NCBI RefSeq assembly: GCF_006385135.1 | Contig: NZ_CP041025.1 | Span: 3,317,501-3,381,500, forward strand | DNA: 64,000 nt | DNA from: Paremcibacter congregatus | Lineage (GTDB): Bacteria; Pseudomonadota; Alphaproteobacteria; Sphingomonadales; Emcibacteraceae | Direction of reading: 5' to 3' | Part shown: positions 8,694 to 17,224 of the stretch, one piece after another | Layout of the letters: every line of letters begins with the position of its first letter | Numbering within the stretch: the stretch's first letter is position 1 | Translations under genes and position numbers: made by a program | Notes under the pieces: generated by a model | What the model saw: only the letters and a program-made list of their open reading frames with translations | Databases searched by the model: none | What the model was told of the DNA's origin: nothing

Positions 8694-11600
8694 TTATTTC
8701 TTTGTTTTCAGCTGATCTTTCAGACCAGCCAGAGCGGCAAAGGGACTATGCGGATCAATCGGCGCGGCTTTGCGTTGCGGTTTGCGCCCGGCCATTCCTG
8801 GCTTGCCATGTGACTTGCCGTTTGGCTTGCCCGCCCCCGGTTTCCCCTGTGGCTTGCCCCGATGCGGGGCGCCCGTGGTTTTCGGTTTTGGCTTACCCTG
8901 AAACGATTTCCGAGGCCCCCGGTTCTGGGTGGCCTGATAAGGCTGATGGCTGAACAGGAAAATCTTTTCCGGGCCCGCCTTCTCTTCTGCCTTCTCTTCC
9001 TGCTTGGCATCCGCCGGCGTTGCCGCTGCCGTGTCCACCGGATTGGTCGGCAGTTCCTGCGGGGTTTCCACCGGTACTTCTGCCGGGGCTTCAACAGGCG
9101 CTTCGACCGGGGCTTCCTGCGGAGCTTCCACCGGTGTCTCCTGTGGCGTTTCCGTCGGAATTTCAGTCGGGATTTCAGTTGGCTTCTGATCCGGCTCTGC
9201 GGTCTTTTCTGTTGGCTGAGTTTCCTCTGTCACCGTTTCCTTGGCCGCAACGTCCTGATTTTCCGCAGCCTGTTTGGCTGCAGCTTCCTGATCTTCCGCA
9301 GCCTGTTTGGCTGCAGCTTCCTGATCTTCCGCAGCCTGTTTGGCTGCAGTTTCCTGATCTTCCCCAGCCTGTTTGGCTGCAGTTTCCTGATCTTCCGCAG
9401 CCTGTTTGGCTGCTCGGGCTTCAGCAATCTTCGCCGCCTCATCCGGCGCATATTCCTTATGGACATAACCCAGATAAGCCATGATCTCGGTGAAATCATC
9501 GCCGCTGGTGCCCACCAGGCTCATCAGATCGGGGTCGGCCGGAAATGGCCCTTTCAGCGACACTTCACGGGCGGCGTTGGCCAGCCGTTCCAGCATATCA
9601 AGACGCACGGCGTTCTTGCCCACCACCCGGTAACCGGACATTTCATAGAAGGTGCGCGGGGCTTTGGGATCAATCGGAATGGTGCAGAGTCCCGCCACCG
9701 GCACGTCCGGCAGCTGATCCATATCATTGAACAGGGCCCAGAGGAACAGGCGCAGCTGCGCCGGGGCCGGTTTCAAAAGGCTCGGGATGTAAAGACTGGC
9801 GGAGCCGAGCCAGATGCCGAGCTGTTTCATCTGGAAACGGCCTTCGCGGTCGACATCGCGGAAATCGCGGGCGATCATGCGGCGGGGGATGGTGCCAAGT
9901 TTTTCCAGCATCTGAAAAGCGATACCCCGGGCCATGCCGGTAATGATTTCCTTGCCGGCCCCGTCCTTGGCGCCGTTCACGGCTTCCTGCATCGCAAATA
10001 ATGGCGCGAGAATTTCACCCACATGATTGGCGAGCCAGCGGTCGACGCGGGCCTGAACCAACGCCTGGGAGTCGCCTTGCAAAACCGGAGTTGGATTGAC
10101 AATGGCTTTCGGGGCGAGCGCGGTTGGTCCCTTTTCCACCCGGGCAATGGCCACACCACGCCAGTTGATGGTCGAGCGGGTCAGCGGATCGCCGAGGATC
10201 AGGCTTAGTTCGCCGTCTTCGGCCTGAGCCAGTTCTTCGGCTTTGTTTTTGATTTCCTCGGACAGCACCTTGTCGGCGGCGGCGCGCAAGATCTTGCTGT
10301 CTTCCCCAAAGGCGGATGCGTCTTCTTTAAATTGGAACCCTTCCAGGGTACCGATAAAATGGCCCTCTACGTATATACTGCCATCTGTATCAATATTAGC
10401 CATTAAACTTCCTTTTAGGCGTAATTCTCTCATAAGAACCGACATCCGTCGATCCACAAAACGATGTGTCAGGCTTTCATGTAGCGCATCTGATAGCCTG
10501 TCTTCAATATCTCTTGTCAATTCCTGCCAATATTTTGCATCATCGAACCAGATCGCACGGTGGGAAATATAAGTCCAGGTACGGATATGGGCGATGCGCG
10601 ACGACAGAGTATCCACATCCCCGTCCGTCCGGTCAAGCGGACTGATCTGACTGTTCAGCCAGTCCGGATCAAGCACCCCGTTATCCGCAGAAGTCTGCCG
10701 ATAAATCTCTGATAATATTCGGATATGTTCGTCATCCGAAGTGCGGCGAAAGTCCGGAATCTGACAAACTTCCCACAACCGTTTCAGGCTCGCCGGGCCG
10801 GCAGCCAGCGCGCGGATATCGGCCATTTCAACCATTTGACGCAAGGCGGCCAAATCAATATTTTCCAGCGTCCGGCTGAGACCTTTCCGCCCTGGCACGG
10901 CGTCAAGCGAGCGAATCAGCGCCGAAGCATGACTATAATCCAGCGTCGTATTGCGCCATTGCAGCACGGTCAGTGGTGCGAACTGATGATTTTCCACCGC
11001 ATAGACCATCGCATCATCAAGTCCCGCACTGTAAGCCCCGCTGTCGGCAAGGCAGCCGAAAGTACCGTTATTCATATGCCGCCCGGCGCGGCCGGCGATC
11101 TGGGCTACTTCCGACGGGGTAAGTTCCCGCATGCGCCGCCCGTCAAATTTCGCGGTACCGGCGAAACACACATGGTCAATATCCATATTGAGCCCCATGC
11201 CGATGGCGTCCGTCGCCACCCCCAATGGTTCGTTCGTGTCTGGGTCACCGATATTGAGCCCCATGCCGATGGCGTCCGTCGCCACCAGATAATCCACATC
11301 GCCGTTCTGGTAAAGCTCGACCTGCTTGTTGCGGGTGCGGGGACTGAGAGAGCCCATCACCACCGCGACGCCGCCCTTCTGCCGCCGGAGCATCTCGGCA
11401 TAGCCATAAACATTATGGGCCGAGAAGGTCACCAGCGCCGTGCGCCGGTGCAGGCGGCTGAGTTTTTTTGGATCGGTGTAAATCAGTTCGGAAAAGCGCG
11501 GCCGTGTACTGAATTCCACATCGGGGACAAAACGCCGGATCAGGGAGGCGATGGTCTCGGACCCGAGAAACATGGTTTCCTGCCGCCCGCGCGCCCGGAT

Positions 11601-11987
11601 CAGCCGGTCGGTAAACACATGCCCCCGGTCGAAATCCGCCGCCAGCTGTATCTCGTCCACCGCCAGAAAATCCACCGTCTTTTCAATCGGCATGCTTTCG
11701 ACAGTACAGACCCACCAACGCGGGTTCTTCGGGATGATTTTCTCTTCGCCCGTGACCAGCGCCACGGCATTTCGGCCCGCCGGATTTTGCGGCGAATTCA
11801 CCACCCGGTCATAAATCTCCCGCGCCAGCAGCCTAAGCGGCAGACCGATCATGCCGGTCTGATGGCCGAGCATCCGCTCCACCGCCAGATGGGTCTTGCC
11901 CGTGTTGGTCGGCCCCAGCACCGCCCGCACCCGACTGGAGGTCTGGATCGCCTGGTTTGAAATATGTTGCATACCACGTGTCGTCAT
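8694..11987 (-). CDS. SUV3-like DExH-box RNA helicase with duplicated motif V and repeat-rich tail
   Basis: 1097 residues. Superfamily 2 helicase related to mitochondrial SUV3: Walker A GPTNTGKT at 25-32, DEIQ at 111-114, LGSETIA near 141-147, motif V, then motif VI QIAGRAGR at 296-303. Motif V (VATDAIGMGLN) is present twice, at 235-245 and 257-267, separated by GDPDTNEPLG-type sequence, where one copy is expected. Central parts follow (about 330-850), then a tail of about 200 residues: five 11-residue A-K-Q-A-A-E-D-Q-E repeats (about 857-915), Pro/Glu/Thr repeats (about 930-980), and a basic Lys/Gly/Pro C terminus likely to bind RNA. The S4 gene follows at 3 bases. It probably acts in RNA turnover. 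Confidence 0.92.
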   Translation of the reverse strand: MTTRGMQHISNQAIQTSSRVRAVLGPTNTGKTHLAVERMLGHQTGMIGLPLRLLAREIYDRVVNSPQNPAGRNAVALVTGEEKIIPKNPRWWVCTVESMPIEKTVDFLAVDEIQLAADFDRGHVFTDRLIRARGRQETMFLGSETIASLIRRFVPDVEFSTRPRFSELIYTDPKKLSRLHRRTALVTFSAHNVYGYAEMLRRQKGGVAVVMGSLSPRTRNKQVELYQNGDVDYLVATDAIGMGLNIGDPDTNEPLGVATDAIGMGLNMDIDHVCFAGTAKFDGRRMRELTPSEVAQIAGRAGRHMNNGTFGCLADSGAYSAGLDDAMVYAVENHQFAPLTVLQWRNTTLDYSHASALIRSLDAVPGRKGLSRTLENIDLAALRQMVEMADIRALAAGPASLKRLWEVCQIPDFRRTSDDEHIRILSEIYRQTSADNGVLDPDWLNSQISPLDRTDGDVDTLSSRIAHIRTWTYISHRAIWFDDAKYWQELTRDIEDRLSDALHESLTHRFVDRRMSVLMRELRLKGSLMANIDTDGSIYVEGHFIGTLEGFQFKEDASAFGEDSKILRAAADKVLSEEIKNKAEELAQAEDGELSLILGDPLTRSTINWRGVAIARVEKGPTALAPKAIVNPTPVLQGDSQALVQARVDRWLANHVGEILAPLFAMQEAVNGAKDGAGKEIITGMARGIAFQMLEKLGTIPRRMIARDFRDVDREGRFQMKQLGIWLGSASLYIPSLLKPAPAQLRLFLWALFNDMDQLPDVPVAGLCTIPIDPKAPRTFYEMSGYRVVGKNAVRLDMLERLANAAREVSLKGPFPADPDLMSLVGTSGDDFTEIMAYLGYVHKEYAPDEAAKIAEARAAKQAAEDQETAAKQAGEDQETAAKQAAEDQEAAAKQAAEDQEAAAKQAAENQDVAAKETVTEETQPTEKTAEPDQKPTEIPTEIPTETPQETPVEAPQEAPVEAPVEAPAEVPVETPQELPTNPVDTAAATPADAKQEEKAEEKAGPEKIFLFSHQPYQATQNRGPRKSFQGKPKPKTTGAPHRGKPQGKPGAGKPNGKSHGKPGMAGRKPQRKAAPIDPHSPFAALAGLKDQLKTKK
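9241..9417. repeat. 33-bp in-frame tandem repeat in the helicase tail
   Basis: The unit containing GCCTGTTTGGCTGC recurs exactly every 33 bases at 9268, 9301, 9334, 9367 and 9400, with a few substitutions. It encodes five 11-residue Ala/Gln/Glu/Lys repeats that should form a helix or coiled coil. Confidence 0.9.
11185..11286. repeat. 36-bp direct repeat duplicating helicase motif V
   Basis: A 36-base sequence is exactly repeated at 11185-11220 and 11251-11286 with a 30-base spacer. The 66-base period is 22 codons, so the frame is kept and VATDAIGMGLN is encoded twice. Both copies are identical at the DNA level, which suggests recent origin or an assembly artefact. Confidence 0.9.
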
Positions 11988-12115
11988 GACAGGGCATTAG
12001 CATATCACAGCCGAAAGGTCATGAAGAAAGCGACCCCGCCCGGGCCGCCTGACAAAAAAAATCTCCCCCGATACGAACAGGTCTTGATTTTTCGGTGTTC
12101 GTTTGCTACATAATA

Positions 12116-12129
12116 ATTGAATATTCAAT
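12116..12129. promoter_or_regulatory. Perfect palindrome upstream of the nitroreductase gene
   Basis: ATTGAATATTCAAT is a perfect 14-base palindrome, 24 bases before the nitroreductase start and 129 bases before the helicase start on the other strand. It may be an operator; no binding protein can be named. Confidence 0.3.
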
Positions 12130-12152
12130 CATATTAAGGAAAGACCCGCTTG

Positions 12153-12866
12153 ATGACCGACCGCAAAAACGCCCCCTCCACAATGCCCCAGGGTGAAGAG
12201 TATCAAGCGCTGCCCCTGCCGCATCGCTGGACCCTGACCAACACGGAAATGGCCGAACGCGCCACGGACTTCCTGGACCTGATGAAAAAACGCCACACCA
12301 TCCGCGACTTTACGGATCGGCCTGTGCCGCGCCAGATTATTGAGGATTGCCTGCTCACCGCCGGGCTCGCCCCCAGCGGCGCCAATCATCAACCCTGGCA
12401 TTTCGCGGTGATTGAGAACCCTGACGCCAAGAGGCAGATCCGCGCGGCGGCGGAGGAAGAAGAACGCACCTTCTATGCCGGACGCGCCGGGGATGAATGG
12501 CTGTCGGCGCTGGAACCCATCGGCACCAACGATCAGAAGCCTTTTCTTGAAATCGCCCCCTATCTGATCGTGATTTTCGCCCAGCGCTACGGCGTCACGC
12601 CGTCGGGGGAGAAATTTAAACATTATTATGTGCCGGAATCCGTCGGCATCGCCACCGGCATGCTGATCACGGCATTGCATAACGCGGGGCTCTCGACCCT
12701 GACCCACACGCCGAACCCGATGAAGTTTCTCAATAAATTGTGCGGCAGACCAGATGCGGAGAAACCTGAAATGATTTTGGTGGTTGGCCACCCGGCGGAA
12801 AACGCCACCGTGCCCAAACATGCCAAATGGAAGAAGTCCCTGGAAGAAATCGCGACGTTTATTTAG
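12153..12866 (+). CDS. Nitroreductase family protein (iodotyrosine deiodinase-like)
   Basis: 237 residues from the ATG at 12153, which has AAGGAAAG upstream; a TTG one codon earlier is less likely. FMN-dependent NAD(P)H oxidoreductase. [20 protein letters not shown] is the FMN-binding RRSxRxF-like start, followed by [18 protein letters not shown], the canonical PSGxNxQPW segment. [26 protein letters not shown] and the terminal [11 protein letters not shown] follow. The length and N-terminal extension resemble the iodotyrosine deiodinase/BluB branch rather than NfsB. Substrate unknown. Divergent from the helicase, monocistronic. Confidence 0.9.
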   Translation: MTDRKNAPSTMPQGEEYQALPLPHRWTLTNTEMAERATDFLDLMKKRHTIRDFTDRPVPRQIIEDCLLTAGLAPSGANHQPWHFAVIENPDAKRQIRAAAEEEERTFYAGRAGDEWLSALEPIGTNDQKPFLEIAPYLIVIFAQRYGVTPSGEKFKHYYVPESVGIATGMLITALHNAGLSTLTHTPNPMKFLNKLCGRPDAEKPEMILVVGHPAENATVPKHAKWKKSLEEIATFI

Positions 12867-12895
12867 CCGCGTCAGTGGTCCGGGCCGGACACAAA

Positions 12896-13732
12896 TTACA
12901 ATATTTTATATGTTGTGATCCGGCCCCGCCAATATGCGGCATAACCCGTATCATAAATATACCCTACTTCTCCGCAGGTCGGAATGCGCCGACCATCCCT
13001 GATCTCATAAGCGGAAAAACGCCCGATCCAGGGACGCGCTGTTGCTCCCTCTACCGCCCCGCCCCGGGCATCTGCCTGAATCTCGCAAATATCACCGGCC
13101 TCATTGAAATATAACCGTACAGATACCGGCGTTCCCCGACTGTCAGCACTGACTTCCACTGTGCGTTCGTCAAGCCTGCGCCAGCCCAGCGCTTTATTAT
13201 GCAATACCGCATCTGGTGCCCATGCCAATTCCGCCAAATAACGCATTAATTCATCCCTGTCCGCCTCCCCCTGAGACAGGTCTGCCACCGGAATTGACCC
13301 AAACAGGCGCGCCTTCAGAACCCCGGCCCCGTTCAGGTAAGCGTCCATAATCCGGATTATGGTCATCGGCCCCAGAACCTGTCGCGCATCCCAGACAAAT
13401 CCAGGCTGAAAAACCGCGATGCTCTGCCGCGCCCTGACCCGACGCCAGGGTTTATCCGGCCCCATGCGCAATTCCGCATCCTGCTCTAAATATATCCCCC
13501 GAACAGGAATATCATCCGACGCTCCGGATTTCCGGGCGAATTGACGCACCAGCTCTGGAAGGTGAACCGATATTTCTTCTGATCCTGACATTACCCTGAC
13601 GTCGCCGTCAACTGCCGCCGTAACATCCTGCAAGGCCTGCGCGATCTCCTGATCAAAACGCATGCAGGCCCGGACATGCAGAAGCACGATCACCCCGGAC
13701 AAAATCAGAATACTCCCAAGAAAAAAAGCCAT
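12896..13732 (-). CDS. DUF6544/DUF6920-like membrane-anchored protein
   Basis: 278 residues: one N-terminal membrane segment (about 2-19), then a mostly beta periplasmic or cytosolic domain. The segment LKARLFGSIPVADLSQGEADRDEL followed by RYLAELAWAPDAVLHN is what I recall as the core of the DUF6544 family, with WRRLDERTVEVSADSRGTPVSV and IPTCGEVGY further on. No catalytic role is known. It is the last gene of an apparent operon with lemA and the DUF3137 gene (gaps of 17 and 20 bases). Confidence 0.6.
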   Translation of the reverse strand: MAFFLGSILILSGVIVLLHVRACMRFDQEIAQALQDVTAAVDGDVRVMSGSEEISVHLPELVRQFARKSGASDDIPVRGIYLEQDAELRMGPDKPWRRVRARQSIAVFQPGFVWDARQVLGPMTIIRIMDAYLNGAGVLKARLFGSIPVADLSQGEADRDELMRYLAELAWAPDAVLHNKALGWRRLDERTVEVSADSRGTPVSVRLYFNEAGDICEIQADARGGAVEGATARPWIGRFSAYEIRDGRRIPTCGEVGYIYDTGYAAYWRGRITTYKIL

Positions 13733-13752
13733 CCAATACCCCTCTTGCAGCT

Positions 13753-14745
13753 CTACACCCGACTGTCCATATCCAGTTTCAGCTTCTGAACGATATCATA
13801 GATCAGCGCCAGCTCCTGAATGGTTTGCTGGATATGCTTGGTATCCGCCAGATTGGCGAAGACCGAACCAGCTTCAAAGCTGTTTTTATCCTTCTTGATC
13901 GCCAGCAACAAATGGCCGCGATGAAACGCCAGTTGCAGGTTGCCGCGCCCCACCTGCCCCGACAACCGGCACAGCCGTTCCATAAAGGTCGGCGTCAGCA
14001 GGTAACGCGCCTCGACCTGATCGGTGGCATAGACCTCGAACAGGCTTTCGAAGGTGGGGTCTTCCAACGCCACCCGTTCGCCCTGCTTGCCCCATTGCCC
14101 GAAAAAATTACCAAACGCGCTATAGTCACGGGTGATGATCGTCGTGCCGGCGAAATTCTTGTGAAAATCAAATTCCGCCAACAGGCCGCGAAACACTGTC
14201 GACTTGCGCCGTCGGCCCTTGCTGTCGTGACTGATTTTAATCAGTTTGGCTTCGAACAGGTCAAACCCGACCTCATCGACGGCGCCGGTGATCTGGTCTT
14301 CGAGCTTGCTTTCATCATAGGAGGGGATCAGCGACAATTCCCGAAGTCGTGTCAAGGACACATTCAGCGGCTTTAATCGATAGGTCATGCCAAGATAATC
14401 ACACAGATGATGCATGACCACCATCTTGGTTCTGGTTTTCAGGGCCGCCAGGGGGCGATACCCCCAGTAGCCGATAAAGATGCAGCCAATCCCGACAAAA
14501 ATCACCATCTGCGGTTCCGTTGCCTGGGTCGCCAGAATAAAACCCGTCCCCAGAATGAACAACACCGCCGCAACCCCCGCCACCATAAAGAATCTTTTCA
14601 CGGCCTTGGGGCGATCGGCCTCAAGCTTTTCCAGAGCCGGTTTCAGAACAGTCTCGAAATGCCGGTCAAAGCCATCAAGCCCGGCCAGGGCGCCCTCAAG
14701 ACTTCCCGTAGAGATTTCGTCTGCCCTTTTACGATAATCCGACAT
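13753..14745 (-). CDS. DUF3137 family membrane protein
   Basis: 330 residues. Two adjacent membrane segments at about 52-70 and 78-95 (FFMVAGVAAVLFILGTGFIL, then MVIFVGIGCIFIGYWGY) separate an N-terminal cytoplasmic stretch from a long C-terminal domain. The latter holds DUF3137 features: FGQWGKQGERVALEDPTFE, FEVYATDQVEARYLLTP, and AFHRGHLLLAI near the end. Function is unknown. DUF3137 genes commonly sit beside lemA, as here with a 17-base gap, suggesting a joint membrane or envelope function. Confidence 0.85.
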   Translation of the reverse strand: MSDYRKRADEISTGSLEGALAGLDGFDRHFETVLKPALEKLEADRPKAVKRFFMVAGVAAVLFILGTGFILATQATEPQMVIFVGIGCIFIGYWGYRPLAALKTRTKMVVMHHLCDYLGMTYRLKPLNVSLTRLRELSLIPSYDESKLEDQITGAVDEVGFDLFEAKLIKISHDSKGRRRKSTVFRGLLAEFDFHKNFAGTTIITRDYSAFGNFFGQWGKQGERVALEDPTFESLFEVYATDQVEARYLLTPTFMERLCRLSGQVGRGNLQLAFHRGHLLLAIKKDKNSFEAGSVFANLADTKHIQQTIQELALIYDIVQKLKLDMDSRV

Positions 14746-14762
14746 CCGCCTTCTCCCTCATT

Positions 14763-15326
14763 TTACAGATAGTCCGCCGCGTCCACCGGTTTTTTCTCGA
14801 TCTCTTCCATTTCAAAATAGGGCATGGCGGTAATGTTGGCCATATTGGCGATAAGATTGCCCGGGAAGATTTCCACCGCATTATTGAGCGACGTCACCGC
14901 AGCATTATAAAAACGCCGCGCGGCAGAGATATGACCTTCGACTTCCTCAAAGGTTTCCTGGGCCCGGATCATATTCTCGTTGGCCTTCAGTTCCGGATAA
15001 TTTTCCGCCACCGCGAAAAACTGCATCATCGCCGATTGCAGGCCCTGTTCGGCTTCCAGATGGGCGCTGACGTCATCCGGGTTGGTTCGGTCATAACTAC
15101 GGTGCGCCAGATTGCGCATCTCCGTCACCTTGCTCAGAACCTCACGCTCATGATCCATGAATTTCTTGGCGATCTTTAAGATGTTCGGCAACAGGTCATG
15201 GCGCTTTTTTAACTGTACATCAATGGACGACAGCGCCTCCAGCGCCCGGTTTTTCTTGCCCACCAATGACACATACCAAAAATACATCAGCAGCAAAAGG
15301 CCGCCCAAAACTGCAAAAACAATCAT
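14763..15326 (-). CDS. lemA: LemA family protein
   Basis: 187 residues. An N-terminal membrane segment (VFAVLGGLLLLMYFWYVSLV) is followed by the LemA helical domain: RALEALSSIDVQLKKRHDLLPNILKI, then AVAENYPELKANENM and ARRFYNAAVTSLNNAVEIFPGN, all strongly conserved in the family. Its function is not established. First gene of the lemA-DUF3137-DUF6544-like operon. Confidence 0.95.
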   Translation of the reverse strand: MIVFAVLGGLLLLMYFWYVSLVGKKNRALEALSSIDVQLKKRHDLLPNILKIAKKFMDHEREVLSKVTEMRNLAHRSYDRTNPDDVSAHLEAEQGLQSAMMQFFAVAENYPELKANENMIRAQETFEEVEGHISAARRFYNAAVTSLNNAVEIFPGNLIANMANITAMPYFEMEEIEKKPVDAADYL

Positions 15327-15456
15327 ATCAATTCCCCTTTGGGTCTTTTTCTAAAACAGGACTGTGCCAAATATTCTTTGGCAATACAAACGGATAAGGC
15401 CGTCACGAATCCACCCGGAACCCGCAACGGCCTTAAAATACATCCCCCATCCCGGC

Positions 15457-16158
15457 TTACTTAAAGATATCGCCGAGCTTTTTCTTCACATCGCCAAGGG
15501 CATTATCGAGCATATCCTTGGTAATGATCTTGCCGAGACCTTTATTAATGGCGCTAAAGGTTGCTGTCGCCACTTCACCGGCTGTGGCGGCCTTGTCTTC
15601 GGTCCCGATATTTTTCAGATGGATATCCGGCAATGTCAACCCGGCCCCTTTCCCCGCCATCAGGTCGGACGCCAGCTTTACCTTGGTTCCGTTGATATAG
15701 ATATGATCAACAATAAATTTTGCCTGACTTTCCGATTCAGAGGATTTGACCCCCAGGCTTTCGGTATAGGCCTCAATATTTTTCTGAATTTTTGAAATAT
15801 TGTTGCCCTTGGTGCCGATTTCATAGATCAGGTCGGCGCCCTCGATACGGATTTCCTTGATACGGATGACATCTTTCAGCAGGGACCCCACATCAAGCTC
15901 CACGGAAACATCATCAACCTTGAAAGCATGAGGCGCCTTAAAGCCGGACGGGTTACCCACGGTTAAACCCGACAGACCGGCCTTGCCACCACGAATGGCC
16001 ACATTGACCTTGTCCAGGGTCACCGGCGCCCCCGTCGCCTTTGGGGCATATTCCAGAACCGCGTCCCGGATCAGGGTTTCCGATTGAGATGCGCCGTAAA
16101 CAACGACACCGATCACGATTACAATGAGGGCCACCAGGCCGATTAGAATTTTCTTCAT
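15457..16158 (-). CDS. AsmA-like / DUF748-like membrane-anchored protein
   Basis: 233 residues. One N-terminal membrane segment (ILIGLVALIVIVIGVVVYGA) is followed by an alternating beta-strand domain with LSGLTVGNPSGFKAPHAFKVD, VSVELDVGSL and RIKEIRIEGADLIYE, the repeated pattern of AsmA/DUF748 proteins. The C-terminal 35 residues are amphipathic, Lys-rich helices. Large AsmA proteins help phospholipid transport across the periplasm; this short version may be a fragment-sized relative. Monocistronic; 130 bases separate it from lemA. Confidence 0.7.
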   Translation of the reverse strand: MKKILIGLVALIVIVIGVVVYGASQSETLIRDAVLEYAPKATGAPVTLDKVNVAIRGGKAGLSGLTVGNPSGFKAPHAFKVDDVSVELDVGSLLKDVIRIKEIRIEGADLIYEIGTKGNNISKIQKNIEAYTESLGVKSSESESQAKFIVDHIYINGTKVKLASDLMAGKGAGLTLPDIHLKNIGTEDKAATAGEVATATFSAINKGLGKIITKDMLDNALGDVKKKLGDIFK

Positions 16159-16362
16159 AAGTTTGATCCCCTTGAGGTTTCACATTTTATTCCCCCGGAG
16201 TGTCCCCCATTCCGCGCCTGAATGCAACAGGCAGATCCCACATCACACAGAAAAAACGGCGTTACGGCCGCCGCGCCGCCCTGCCTGTGGGCCGCGTCCA
16301 TTTTTTCCTGAACCAGCGGATGCGCCCTGAATGATCACCGCCCGATATCCGGATCATTGCTT

Positions 16363-16773
16363 TTATTTCGCGCGTCCTGTCATTTTTTCCGCCGTGCGTA
16401 ATCCGCCAAGCCCGAGCAGCGCCAGCACCAGTTCCATCATGTGGTCGGTAACGATCACCGGCGGTTCCACCTGTAATCCCCAGACCACCACCGTCCAGAC
16501 GAACAGGGGGTGCAACAAAAAAGCCCACAAAAATCCAATGCCGCACACCCAGCCGATAAAGGGCCGCCAGCCGGCAACAAACAACGATCTGTGCCCGGCT
16601 TCGATCTTGTTGATTTCCGCCTGCAGCAGATGCGGCTTCTGGCGCAGTTTCGCCATCAGCAAAGCCGCCTGCGCCCGTTCTTCATCACTGGTGAACAGCT
16701 GATCGACCACTTTGCCCACCGCTGACACCGCATCCCCCGCCGCACTGCCGAACAGTTTGCCCAAAAATCCCAT
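16363..16773 (-). CDS. Holin of the 3-TM gene-transfer-agent type
   Basis: 136 residues from the ATG at 16773, which has GGGAG 8 bases upstream and lies directly after the peptidase stop; a 10-residue longer frame overlaps that gene. It matches the GTA_holin_3TM pattern: MGFLGKLFGSAAGDAVSAV at the start, then SDEERAQAALLMAKL and INKIEAGHRSLFVAGWRPFI (about 53-73), with membrane segments around 72-90, 90-107 and 112-126. Holins permeabilise the inner membrane so an endolysin can reach peptidoglycan. It is the last gene of a three-gene cassette with an M15 peptidase. No phage structural genes are near. Confidence 0.88.
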   Translation of the reverse strand: MGFLGKLFGSAAGDAVSAVGKVVDQLFTSDEERAQAALLMAKLRQKPHLLQAEINKIEAGHRSLFVAGWRPFIGWVCGIGFLWAFLLHPLFVWTVVVWGLQVEPPVIVTDHMMELVLALLGLGGLRTAEKMTGRAK

Positions 16774-16774
16774 G

Positions 16775-17224
16775 TTAAAACTCCCTATAGCTGCGTCCGT
16801 CAAAAATCAGGCTCATCTGACGATTATTCCCCTGCCGGTAAGAGCAATGCACCCATCCGCTGTCAGGCACGTCAGGATTGTGAAATTCCAGAATCAACTG
16901 GTCAAAGATAAGAGTGTCCCGGATCCAGCCCGCCAGATCCCGGTTGGCAATCCCGGGCAACTCGAAATCCACCGCCTCACCACGAATATGCTGAGAAGCC
17001 GGCGACGATTTCACCAATGCATTCAACGCCGGGCAACGATAACCGCTGGACGGCGTGAAAGGCCGTTCGAACCGGGTCCGCACCGGTTCCAGAATATGCG
17101 TCGCCAGCCTGGCCAGCCGCGCAACTTCCCGGGGTCCGGGACGATTGTCCATCCCATGCCGTCGGGCCAGAGGACTATGGATCAGCTCCCGCAGGGTGAA
17201 ATGCGGTGATAAAATCCTATTCAT
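16775..17224 (-). CDS. M15-family peptidoglycan peptidase (D-Ala-D-Ala carboxypeptidase-like, phage endolysin type)
   Basis: 149 residues from the ATG at 17224 (MNRILSPHFTLREL), which overlaps the end of the upstream gene; the longer frame reads into that gene. Zinc peptidase of the M15_3 fold: SSGYRCPALNALV at 59-71, SQHIRGEAVDFEL with ligands His79 and Asp86, and GWVHCSYR with ligand His126. All three ligands are present, so it should be active. It has no signal peptide, as expected for an endolysin released through the holin encoded just downstream. Second gene of the putative lysis cassette. Confidence 0.9.
   Translation of the reverse strand: MNRILSPHFTLRELIHSPLARRHGMDNRPGPREVARLARLATHILEPVRTRFERPFTPSSGYRCPALNALVKSSPASQHIRGEAVDFELPGIANRDLAGWIRDTLIFDQLILEFHNPDVPDSGWVHCSYRQGNNRQMSLIFDGRSYREF

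Noticed and set aside
9241-9417. Regular 33-bp repeats resembling a CRISPR array
   Set aside because: Repeats are contiguous without spacers and lie in frame inside the helicase gene.
10725-11960. Long antisense open frame opposite the helicase, including the duplicated segment
   Set aside because: No recognisable protein; the helicase on the other strand explains it.
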